Source of the DNA: Spartobacteria bacterium
GTDB lineage: Bacteria > Verrucomicrobiota > Verrucomicrobiia > Chthoniobacterales > UBA10450
Assembly: GCA_003169975.1 (NCBI GenBank)
Contig: PNAA01000017.1
Span: forward strand, 62,001-126,000
Length of the DNA stretch: 64,000 bases
Direction of reading: 5' to 3'
Below the pieces are notes generated by a model that saw only the letters and a program-made list of their open reading frames with translations, searched no databases and was not told the DNA's origin. This document shows positions 17,963 through 25,627 of the stretch, piece by piece (positions within the stretch are counted from its first letter, which is position 1; each line of letters opens with the position of its first letter). The position numbers were made by a program, and so were the translations under genes.

Positions 17963-20503
17963 ATGCCTGTTGATTATTTCACGCCGACGGAGTTTTCCCG
18001 CGACCACCGTCCCTGGTACACGCGTCCGTGGTTTTTTCTTCCCCTGATCATCGGGATCGTGGTTGTGGTCGCCGCTCTGCTTGCCTTCCTGCCGGTCGCG
18101 GCCTCGCTCGAACAGCAGGCCGCCGGCTTCGATCTCTCGCATCTCGAGCAGATGGAATCGGCCAGCGTCATTGTCGATCGGAACAACAAAATCTTCGGCC
18201 AAATCTACGTCGAGAATCGCGAAACCGTCCCCTACGAGCAGCTGCCCCTTAACCTCGTGAACGCGGTCATCGCGACAGAGGACAACAAATTTTACCAGCA
18301 TCACGGCTACGACTTGCTCGGCATCGCGCGGGCCGCGCTCAAGAACGCCGCTGCCGGTCACGTGCGGCAGGGTGCCAGCACGATCACCCAGCAACTGGCG
18401 CGCAACAGTTTCGATCTCAAAGGCAAGACGTTTCGCCGCAAGCTGCTCGAGATGTTTGTCGCCCGGCGGATCGAGGACCATTTCTCCAAGCGCAAGATCA
18501 TGGAGCTCTACCTCAACCGGATTTATTTCGGCGGCGGACTCTACGGGGCGGAGGCAGCGGCGCGCGGTTATTTCGACAAACCGGCCCACGAAATGTCGCT
18601 CGCCGAATGCGCCACCCTGGCCGGGCTGGTCAAGAGCCCGAACAAGCTCTCGCCGTGGGCCGATCGGGCGGCCTCGCGCGAGGCGCGCAACTTCGTTCTC
18701 TCCCGGATGCGCGAACTCGGCTTCATCACCGCTGCGCAATACGAAAACGCGCAGGCGGAGGATTTGGTGATCGGCAACCGCCAGAACGCACGCGGACAAA
18801 ATTACGCGATCGATTACATCCGCCAGCAGGTGATCGCCGCCGTCGGCTGGGATCGCGCGATGAGCGACGGCTTCCGGATTCACACCACGATTGATGCCGA
18901 CCTGCAAAACGTCGCGGAAAAATCGCTCCGCGCCCAGCTCGATGCGGCTGAGGAGACGCCCGGCTACCATCATCAGGCCTACGCGCAATACGCCGCGCTC
19001 GTGCAAGAGGCGCGCAAGAACAGTTCGCCTAACGGAAAGCCGAGCGCGCCGCCGGAATACCTGCAGGGCGCCGTCATCGCGCTCGATAACAATACCGGGG
19101 GCATTCTCGCCCTCGTCGGCGGCCGCGATTTCGAGCATAACGAATACAACCGCGCGCTTCAGGCGAAACGCCCGCCGGGCACGGCGATGCTGCCCTTCGT
19201 TTACGCCGCCGCCTTCGAAAACGGGCTTTTCCCCGGTTCGCTGGTCGAGGATTCCGCGCTCGATAACCGCACGGTGATGATCGGCGGCACCACCGGTATT
19301 CTCGGGGAGTGGGGACCGGAGAACGCCGACAATCGTTATGAAGGACCGATCACCGCGCGGGAGGCGCTCGCCAAATCGAAGAACGGCGCGGCGGTGCGCG
19401 TGGGCGCGACCGCCGGCCTCGAGGCCGTCACACAGCTGGTGCACGCCGCCGGCGTGGAAACCAAATTACGGCCTTATCCTTCGACCTTCCTCGGCAGCAG
19501 CGAGATCACACTCGCAGAGCTGGCGCTCGCCTACACCATTTTCCCTAACGAGGGCTGGCGCCCGGCGCCGCCCCACATCCTCGATCGAATCGAGGACAAG
19601 GATGGAACGATCGTCTGGCAGGCGGAGCGCAGCCGCACCGAAAAGCCGGTTCTCAAACCGGAGATTGCGGCCGAGGTCACTTCCTGCCTGACGGATGCCC
19701 TCGCCGAAGGAACCGGACAAGTCGCCTACCAAAAATATGGTCTGAAGAAGTTTCCCGCCGCCGGCAAGACGGGCACGGCCTACGATTTTACCGATGCGCT
19801 CTTCGCCGGTTACGATTCGGCATTGACCTGTGTGGTCTGGGCCGGGTTCGACAAGCCGCAAAAAATTTATCGCGGCGCTTTTGGCAGCGTGCTGGCACTG
19901 CCCGTCTGGGTGGACGTGATGAACGCCTCGGTCGCCAAATATCCGCCGCAGGAGTTCCCGATGCCGCCGGGTTTGCATAAGGTCGAGATTTGCTCGAAAT
20001 CCGGCCTGCTCGCGACCGACCGATGCTACGAGGACGTGCGGAGTGCGAGCGGAGAGGTCGTGAAACGCCGCACCAGCTATCTCGAGCTGGCCACGGATGA
20101 GCAAATGCCGACCGATCCCTGCGATGTGCATACCGATTCGGTCCGCACGCAGCTGGCCAAAAAATTTCAAGACAGCCAGTGGCCGCGGGCCGCCCTCGCG
20201 ATCGACACCAAAGAGGTCGCGCCGGTGATCATGCGCGCGCCGACCCTTGTCGCCGAGGAGGACCCCTACAATGCGGTCGGCTCGACCTCCCAAACAAAGA
20301 CGCTGGCCAAGGCGGGTGACAAATCCGTGCCCGATTTCGATCCGGATAAACCCATCAAACGCGCTCTTCCGGTGACGCCCGAGCCCGATGCCCCCGTGGA
20401 AGTGCGCCGCGCGCAGCCGGTGCGACCAATCGACGAGTCGGGAAGCGAGCAGTTGCTGCAGAACCAACCGCCGCCTCCGCTGGATTTTGGTGACGACCAT
20501 TGA
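17963..20503 (+). CDS. Class A penicillin-binding protein with a degenerate transpeptidase SxxK motif
   Basis: 846 residues from the ATG at 17963. A transmembrane helix (about 20-45) precedes a glycosyltransferase domain with the catalytic ATEDNKFYQHHG and QGASTITQQLARN. The transpeptidase domain keeps SKN (residues 472-474, the SxN box) and KTGT (from residue 602), but the nucleophile box, normally S-x-x-K in PGSAFKPF, reads PPGTAMLPF, so T407 and L410 replace Ser and Lys. The glycan-polymerising activity should be intact while peptide cross-linking is probably lost. The C-terminal tail of about 150 residues is Pro-rich and low in complexity. The next gene starts inside its 3' end. Confidence 0.88.
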   Translation: MPVDYFTPTEFSRDHRPWYTRPWFFLPLIIGIVVVVAALLAFLPVAASLEQQAAGFDLSHLEQMESASVIVDRNNKIFGQIYVENRETVPYEQLPLNLVNAVIATEDNKFYQHHGYDLLGIARAALKNAAAGHVRQGASTITQQLARNSFDLKGKTFRRKLLEMFVARRIEDHFSKRKIMELYLNRIYFGGGLYGAEAAARGYFDKPAHEMSLAECATLAGLVKSPNKLSPWADRAASREARNFVLSRMRELGFITAAQYENAQAEDLVIGNRQNARGQNYAIDYIRQQVIAAVGWDRAMSDGFRIHTTIDADLQNVAEKSLRAQLDAAEETPGYHHQAYAQYAALVQEARKNSSPNGKPSAPPEYLQGAVIALDNNTGGILALVGGRDFEHNEYNRALQAKRPPGTAMLPFVYAAAFENGLFPGSLVEDSALDNRTVMIGGTTGILGEWGPENADNRYEGPITAREALAKSKNGAAVRVGATAGLEAVTQLVHAAGVETKLRPYPSTFLGSSEITLAELALAYTIFPNEGWRPAPPHILDRIEDKDGTIVWQAERSRTEKPVLKPEIAAEVTSCLTDALAEGTGQVAYQKYGLKKFPAAGKTGTAYDFTDALFAGYDSALTCVVWAGFDKPQKIYRGAFGSVLALPVWVDVMNASVAKYPPQEFPMPPGLHKVEICSKSGLLATDRCYEDVRSASGEVVKRRTSYLELATDEQMPTDPCDVHTDSVRTQLAKKFQDSQWPRAALAIDTKEVAPVIMRAPTLVAEEDPYNAVGSTSQTKTLAKAGDKSVPDFDPDKPIKRALPVTPEPDAPVEVRRAQPVRPIDESGSEQLLQNQPPPPLDFGDDH

Positions 20504-21509
20504 ACGCGGCCGGGCGGACGACTTTCGCCTCACGGTCCTCAATCCGGGCGGTCGCGATCCGGCGCAGGATTTCTCGCGCGGCGTCCCTGGGCCTAACGAC
20601 AGCGGCCATGCGCCGGTCAATTTTCACGGCTACGCCGCCTGCACCGGCGGCGCGTTTCACCGCGACGTGCAGCGCGCGATCGCCGAAGGCCGGCCCGTGC
20701 TCCTTCTCTTGCGCGGCGATTTCAAGGCCACCCAGCGCGCGCTCGGTGAGCTGAAGAAGCACGGTCTCACGGTCGCGGTCTCGCTGAAGGAGACCGGTCT
20801 GCATCAAATCGCGCAGCAACTCGCGGCGCCGAAACGCGCGGCGCTCTTCCGCGAGATCGTGCGCGCAGCGGATAGTTGTCTCGCCGCCACTCCGGAGGCG
20901 CTGCCCTTCTATGGCACCGGCGCGTTTATCCCGACGCCCTACCCGATCGATGATCCGCGCTGGGATTTTTCCCGGCCGGTAGGCGAGCGGAGCGGGATCT
21001 TTGTTGGCACACGCGAATGGAATGTACCCTCGCGTCATCACCTTGCGGCGCTCCACCTCGCGCTCGAGCTCGGCGAACCGATCACCCTCTTTGACGAGGA
21101 TCCGCGGCACTGCCGCAAAGTACTCGCCACGCTGGGAGTGCCGGAAAGTTCGGTGCGCCTGCTCGGGCGGCGTCTTCCCTACAGGGATTACCTGGCCGAG
21201 ATGGCGCGGCACAAGATCGTCCTGCAGGCCGACAAGAGCGCGGTCCCGGGGCAGGTCGCGGGCGACGCGCTTCTTTGCCGCCTGCCCTGCGTCGGAGGAG
21301 ACGGCGCCGTCGATCGCCTCGGTTTTCCCCGCACCTCGGGCTACGGACGTTCGTTAGGCGAATTGAAGGAACTGGCGACGCGGTTGCTCGCCGATCCGGA
21401 ATTCCATGCCGAAATCACCGCGGAATCGCAGCAGCGAGCGCGCGAGCTTCTTAGCTTCGAGACGGTTGCCCGGCAACTGGCGCAATTTTTCGGAAGTCTT
21501 GCTCGTTAG
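20490..21509 (+). CDS. Putative GT-B type glycosyltransferase-like protein
   Basis: 339 residues from a GTG overlapping the PBP gene by 14 bases; upstream ATG codons of this frame lie deep inside the PBP gene. Features: GYAACTGGAFHRDV and RPVLLLLRGDFKATQRALGELKKHG near the N-terminus, RSGIFVGTREWNVPSRHHLAALHLALEL in the middle, and KIVLQADKSAVPGQVAGDALLCRLPCVGGDG near the C-terminus. The last segment, a buried strand then a helix leading to a nucleotide site, is typical of retaining GT-B enzymes, but no E-x7-E motif is obvious. It ends against a convergent GT4 gene. Function is uncertain. Confidence 0.55.
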   Translation: MTTIERGRADDFRLTVLNPGGRDPAQDFSRGVPGPNDSGHAPVNFHGYAACTGGAFHRDVQRAIAEGRPVLLLLRGDFKATQRALGELKKHGLTVAVSLKETGLHQIAQQLAAPKRAALFREIVRAADSCLAATPEALPFYGTGAFIPTPYPIDDPRWDFSRPVGERSGIFVGTREWNVPSRHHLAALHLALELGEPITLFDEDPRHCRKVLATLGVPESSVRLLGRRLPYRDYLAEMARHKIVLQADKSAVPGQVAGDALLCRLPCVGGDGAVDRLGFPRTSGYGRSLGELKELATRLLADPEFHAEITAESQQRARELLSFETVARQLAQFFGSLAR

Positions 21510-22669
21510 GCGCGGCGACCGAGCGCTTCCTGATAGTAATCTTCCAAGGCCCGGGCCTGGGCCTGTTGTTCGAATTTCTCCGCCACCGCTGTGGCGCCGC
21601 GGCGCGCAAGTTGCGCCAATGCCTCCGGCCGGTTGGTCCAATCGAACAACGCTGCCGCCAGCGCCGCGTGAGCGCGCTCTTCGACCAGAACGCCGCTCAC
21701 CTCAGGCGTGATCGCCTCCGGGATCCCGCCGTGATTCGTCGCGAAGACCGGCAGCCCGCTCGCCATCGCTTCGAGCATGGAATTCGGAACACCCTCCTGG
21801 TTGCCATCGCCGCCGAGCTCGCTCGGATGCAAGAAAATATGCGACTCGTAAAACTGCTCGCGCAATTGAGCCTGCGAGAGGAAACCAACAAAGCGGACCC
21901 GCTCCCCGACACCGAGCTCGCGCGCAAGATTTCGCAGCTCAATCAAGAGCGGCCCTTCACCGGCAATCGTAAAAGCGGCGCCTGGATTTTTCGCGCCGAA
22001 AACGGCAAAGGCGCGCAGGCTGGTCTGGAATCCCTTTTTCTCGATCAGGCGCCCCGCCTGCAAAAACTTCCAGGCGCCATCGTTAGGCCAAACCCGTAGG
22101 CGAAAGGGAATTTCCGCGAGCGGAATACCGGTACGGTGCAGGCGGATCTTGTCTTCGTCGCACCCGAGTTTCGTCACCGCGCGGGCGAGCGATCGCGAGC
22201 GAACGAGCACGAGGCGCGCGGCCGCCAGCATTTCGCGCGTCGCCGCTCGATAGCGAGGTTTATCGAGGTCGACCAGCACGTCGGCGCCATGGAACGAGAC
22301 AACCGTCGGTTTCGGCCAGTGGCGGATCAGCGGCAAGAGATGGACCGCGATGTGGCCGAAATAGATATGCAGCAATTGCGCGTCGTTCGTGGCGAGAAGC
22401 CGCTCGATCTGCGCCACTTCCGCGCGCGACATTTGCCACGGCGCATCCTGGAGCGTGCGAAACCAGAAGCGCCGCAGAAAATGCGTCGCCGGTTTTCCCA
22501 CGACGAAGACCGGCGCAAACGGAAAGCGCTCCGCCTCCTCGCGCTTTTGCGCGATAACCACCGGCCGAACGCGCTCGAGCGCCGTGATCTGCCGGTAGAT
22601 ATGCAGCATCTCCGGCTTGAGAAACGTCGCGCAATAGCAGGCGACGACAGGCGGAGAGCGTTCGGGCAC
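21506..22669 (-). CDS. Glycosyltransferase family 4 protein
   Basis: 387 residues. The N-terminal domain has LLHIYFGHIAVHLLPLIRH and VVSFHGADVL (acceptor side); the C-terminal GT-B domain has FLQAGRLIEKKGFQTSLRAF, FTIAGEGPL and the retaining E-x7-E signature within EGVPNSMLEAMASGLPVF. Such enzymes build polysaccharides or glycolipids from NDP-sugars. The stop codon lies in a TCGTTAGGC copy (21503) and overlaps the tail of the converging upstream gene by 4 bases; a second copy lies inside the gene (22080) and a GCCTAACGT variant precedes its start. Confidence 0.88.
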   Translation of the reverse strand: MPERSPPVVACYCATFLKPEMLHIYRQITALERVRPVVIAQKREEAERFPFAPVFVVGKPATHFLRRFWFRTLQDAPWQMSRAEVAQIERLLATNDAQLLHIYFGHIAVHLLPLIRHWPKPTVVSFHGADVLVDLDKPRYRAATREMLAAARLVLVRSRSLARAVTKLGCDEDKIRLHRTGIPLAEIPFRLRVWPNDGAWKFLQAGRLIEKKGFQTSLRAFAVFGAKNPGAAFTIAGEGPLLIELRNLARELGVGERVRFVGFLSQAQLREQFYESHIFLHPSELGGDGNQEGVPNSMLEAMASGLPVFATNHGGIPEAITPEVSGVLVEERAHAALAAALFDWTNRPEALAQLARRGATAVAEKFEQQAQARALEDYYQEALGRRA

Positions 22670-22724
22670 GCCTAACGTTCAACGCCAGCGCGCGCCGGGC
22701 AACTAAATCGATCGACCAGCCGAC

Positions 22725-23057
22725 TCAAAAACTCCAGGCGAAGAGCACGATGCCTTTCGGTTTGCCCGTATCGTTGGGATCGTGCGTGACATGCTCCTGC
22801 GCGTTGCCATAGCGCGCGGGCGCCGCCGGATTGATCAACTGGATCGGCCGGCCCGTGCGGATGGCCACCTGCACTGCGCCCTCGGTCGGCACAAAGGGCA
22901 CCGCGGCCGGCGGCCTCGGCTTCGGCAGAGTCGTCTGCAATTCCCCGGTGGCGGTGGTCCTTGTCGTGGTGGACAACTTACCCTGCACCTGAGCCTGCGC
23001 GAAGGCCATCCCGGTGGTCAACGCGAGCAACACGCTAATGAGCAATTTTTTCTTCAT
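22725..23057 (-). CDS. Small secreted protein, unknown function
   Basis: 110 residues from the ATG at 23057, preceded by a strong GGAGAAGG ribosome binding site; the frame is open further upstream but without support. A textbook Sec signal peptide (KKKLLISVLLALTTGMAFA-QA) is cleaved near residue 21. The mature part is Thr/Pro-rich (QGKLSTTTRTTATGELQTT..) with a conserved-looking C-terminus (DPNDTGKPKGIVLFAWSF). No domain was recognised. It is divergent from kdsD, 75 bases between the starts. Confidence 0.65.
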   Translation of the reverse strand: MKKKLLISVLLALTTGMAFAQAQVQGKLSTTTRTTATGELQTTLPKPRPPAAVPFVPTEGAVQVAIRTGRPIQLINPAAPARYGNAQEHVTHDPNDTGKPKGIVLFAWSF

Positions 23058-23132
23058 AATCCTTCTCCCAAGGCTGAGGGCGCCGCGCAATTTCTTGCCC
23101 GCGCTCTGACCTCACCCCACAATTATAGATCG

Positions 23133-24104
23133 ATGGACTACATTGAAAAGGCCGCACGTGTGCTTGATTTGGAAATTTCCGAGCTCCAGCGACTCCGCCA
23201 ACGGCTCGGACCCAGCTTCGCCCGGGCCGTCGAGCTGATCAAAGAGACGGTCGAGGCGCGCGGCAAGATCATCGTCCTCGGGGTCGGGAAATCCGGCCAC
23301 ATCGGCGGAAAAATCGCCGCCACCCTCACCAGCACCGGTTCGCCTGCGGTCGTCCTCGATTCGCTCAACGCGCTCCACGGGGATCTCGGCGTGGTCGCGG
23401 ATGGCGACGTCGTCCTCGCCCTCAGCTACAGCGGAGAAACGGAGGAACTGCTTCGCATTTTGCCGGCAATCGCGCGTTTCCAGGTCGGCGTGATCGCGCT
23501 CTGCGGCGCGGCCGATTCGACCCTCGCGCAGAATTGCGATGTCTTTCTCGACGTCAACGTGGAGCAGGAAGCCTGTCCGTTAAACCTGGCGCCGACCTCG
23601 AGCACGACGGTCATGCTCGCGCTCGGCGACGCGCTCGCGATGGTCCTGCTCGAGGCGCGCGGCTTTCAGAAGGAGGATTTCGCGAAGTTTCATCCCGCCG
23701 GCATGGTCGGTCGCAGCCTGCTCCTGCGCGTCCACCAAATCATGCGACCGCGCAGCGCCCTCGCGCTCGTTAGGCCGGACACGACCATCCGCGCGGTCCT
23801 CGAATTGATGACTTCGCTCCGCGCCGGCGCGGCGGTCGTCGCGGGCGAAGACGAGCAATTGCTCGGCATTTTCACCCATGGCGATTTCGTGCGGCATTAC
23901 CAGACTGATTCGCACGTCGGTGAGCGGCTCGTCGCCGACCTGATGACCCTCAATCCGGTGGTGGTGCGACAGGACAAACTCGCGGTCGAGGTGCTCAACC
24001 TGCTCGAGCGCCATCAGATCGATGATCTCGTGGTGGTGGACGAGCGCGGCGTGCCGGTCGGGATCGTCGATTCGCAGGACCTGACGAAACTGAAGCTGCT
24101 CTGA
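23133..24104 (+). CDS. kdsD: Arabinose-5-phosphate isomerase (KpsF/GutQ family)
   Basis: 323 residues from the ATG at 23133 (the open frame extends upstream without family similarity). An N-terminal SIS domain carries VLGVGKSGHIGGKIAATLTSTG and ALSYSGETEELLR, the phosphosugar site, and the ALHGDLG loop typical of KdsD. Two C-terminal CBS domains follow (IMRPRSALALVRPDT.., and LMTLNPVVVRQDKLAVEVLNLL). It interconverts ribulose-5-phosphate and arabinose-5-phosphate, the first step to KDO for lipopolysaccharide. This supports a Gram-negative envelope. A TCGTTAGGC copy lies between the two CBS domains. Confidence 0.9.
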   Translation: MDYIEKAARVLDLEISELQRLRQRLGPSFARAVELIKETVEARGKIIVLGVGKSGHIGGKIAATLTSTGSPAVVLDSLNALHGDLGVVADGDVVLALSYSGETEELLRILPAIARFQVGVIALCGAADSTLAQNCDVFLDVNVEQEACPLNLAPTSSTTVMLALGDALAMVLLEARGFQKEDFAKFHPAGMVGRSLLLRVHQIMRPRSALALVRPDTTIRAVLELMTSLRAGAAVVAGEDEQLLGIFTHGDFVRHYQTDSHVGERLVADLMTLNPVVVRQDKLAVEVLNLLERHQIDDLVVVDERGVPVGIVDSQDLTKLKLL

Positions 24105-24114
24105 GGTAGAAACT

Positions 24115-24150
24115 GGACTCGCCGCGGCGAGTCCCTCCGGAGGGACTCGC
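24115..24150. repeat. Overlapping perfect palindromes downstream of kdsD
   Basis: Two perfect palindromes share one arm: GGACTCGCCGCGGCGAGTCC (24115-24134) and the 24-bp dyad 24127-24150 centred on CTCCGGAG. The three complementary arms can form alternative hairpins. No T tract follows, so it is more like a REP sequence than a classic terminator. Confidence 0.55.
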
Positions 24151-24253
24151 TTCCACGCGTCCAGGTTCATGGCAAAGCCGCCGGAGGTTGCTTTAAGATC
24201 GCGCTCCTGTTAAAGCTGTCCACTCTCAACCAACGACTCTCAACTTCTTCTCT

Positions 24254-24811
24254 ATGGCCGCCGCTAACGATCTTCGCAAAGGAATGGCAATTAAATACAA
24301 TGGCAACACCGCCATTGTCCTCGACGTGCACCACCGCACGCCGGGAAATCTGCGCGCGTTCGTCCAGGCGATCATCCGTTACATCAACACCGGCAAGAGC
24401 GCCGATGTCCGTTTCGGTTCGACCGACAAGGTCGAGCTGGTCGATATCTCGCGCAGCACACTGGAGTTCAGCTACAAGGACAACACCGGCTTTCATTTCA
24501 TGGATCCGAGCACCTACGAAACGATCACGTTGCAGGAAAGTCTGCTGGTCGAAGCCAAGGATTATCTCGTCGAGAATCTGCCGGTTGAAGTCCTTTTTAC
24601 CGAAGGCCGGCCGGTGCAGGTGGAATTGCCCTCCTCGGTTCAGCTGAAAGTGGTGGAGGCTCCGGAGGGCCTGCGGGGCGACACCGCGAGCAACGTAACC
24701 AAGCCCGCCCTCCTCGAGACCGGCAAGACGGTGAACGTCCCGCTCTTCATCAACGAAGGGGAGACGGTGAAAATCGATACCCGGACGGGCGCCTACATGG
24801 GCCGCGCCTAA
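24254..24811 (+). CDS. efp: Translation elongation factor P
   Basis: 185 residues, full length, with the three beta-barrel domains in order and the C-terminal signature (GETVKIDTRTGAYMGRA). EF-P rescues ribosomes stalled on polyproline. In E. coli the loop tip is PGKG with the lysylated Lys34. Here the same loop reads RTPGNLRAFVQ, so the tip residue is Asn32 rather than Lys or Arg, and no epmA/earP-type modification gene is seen nearby. The stop codon lies in a GCCTAACGA copy, and the next gene starts 3 bases later. Confidence 0.93.
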   Translation: MAAANDLRKGMAIKYNGNTAIVLDVHHRTPGNLRAFVQAIIRYINTGKSADVRFGSTDKVELVDISRSTLEFSYKDNTGFHFMDPSTYETITLQESLLVEAKDYLVENLPVEVLFTEGRPVQVELPSSVQLKVVEAPEGLRGDTASNVTKPALLETGKTVNVPLFINEGETVKIDTRTGAYMGRA

Positions 24812-24814
24812 CGA

Positions 24815-25627
24815 ATGGCGGCACGCCGCGTCAACCGGCAGCCGGCCCGGCGCAAGACGGAGCAACGCCGCGTCAAAGTGATGCCGTATGTCGTCCCGAC
24901 GCGGTCGGGCGGGTTCGGGCCGGGGCCGCTGATGGTCCCGACGAAGTGGGTCAAGTTCATCGTCGCGCTTTTTCTTCTCCCGCTGTGCGCCGTCCTCAGC
25001 CAGACGTTTTTCACCTCGTTTGCGCGCGCGACGGTCGCGGAACGCCTCTGGACGGGGGAAGAGTTCTGGTTCTTTTCGTTAGGCGCAGTCCTTTGGCTGA
25101 TCGCCTTCTTCGGACTGCCCCGCCCGCTCGTCCTCTACGTTTTTGGTCATGAATTAACCCACGCGCTCTGGGTTTGGCTGATGGGCGGAAGAGTTAGCCG
25201 CTTCCGGGTGGGCCGCGATGGCGGACACATCCTGACCGACAAAAACAACTTTCTCATCGCGCTCGCGCCTTATTTTTTTCCGCTCTACAGCATCCTCATC
25301 CTGGCGATTTACGGAGCGCTTAGCTTGTTCGTAAACATGCAGCCTTACGGCCGGCTGCTCTACGCGCTGGTGGGCGTGACCTGGGCGTTTCACTTCACCT
25401 TCACCTGCTGGATGATTCCGAAAAATCAGAGCGACCTGAGCGATAACGGCACGACTTTTTCCGTGGTCGTGATCTACCTGATGAACCTGCTCTTGCTCAG
25501 CGCGATGCTCATCATTGCTTCGCCGAATATCAACTTCGCCAGCTTCGGCACCGATATGATGCGGAACATCGCAAACTTTTCCCACTGGATGGTGACTCTG
25601 GCCGAGCGTTTCAGTCGCGGCGCGTGA
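24815..25627 (+). CDS. Multi-pass membrane protein with HExxH motif, M50-like
   Basis: 270 residues. A basic N-terminus precedes about six hydrophobic helices. The second or third helix carries FGHELTHALWVW, an HExxH zinc-protease motif inside the membrane, followed by LMGGRVSRFRVGRDGGHI and LAPYFFPLYSILIL; an Asn/Asp-Pro helix near the third metal ligand, as in site-2 proteases, is not obvious. It could be a divergent intramembrane metalloprotease or an inactive relative. It follows efp by 3 bases (likely co-transcribed) and ends convergently with treY, overlapping by 17 bases. Confidence 0.65.
   Translation: MAARRVNRQPARRKTEQRRVKVMPYVVPTRSGGFGPGPLMVPTKWVKFIVALFLLPLCAVLSQTFFTSFARATVAERLWTGEEFWFFSLGAVLWLIAFFGLPRPLVLYVFGHELTHALWVWLMGGRVSRFRVGRDGGHILTDKNNFLIALAPYFFPLYSILILAIYGALSLFVNMQPYGRLLYALVGVTWAFHFTFTCWMIPKNQSDLSDNGTTFSVVVIYLMNLLLLSAMLIIASPNINFASFGTDMMRNIANFSHWMVTLAERFSRGA

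Noticed and set aside
17912-19444. 510-codon open frame antisense to the PBP gene
   Set aside because: High GC opens antisense frames. The product is Arg/Asp-rich without motifs, while the plus strand encodes a clear PBP.
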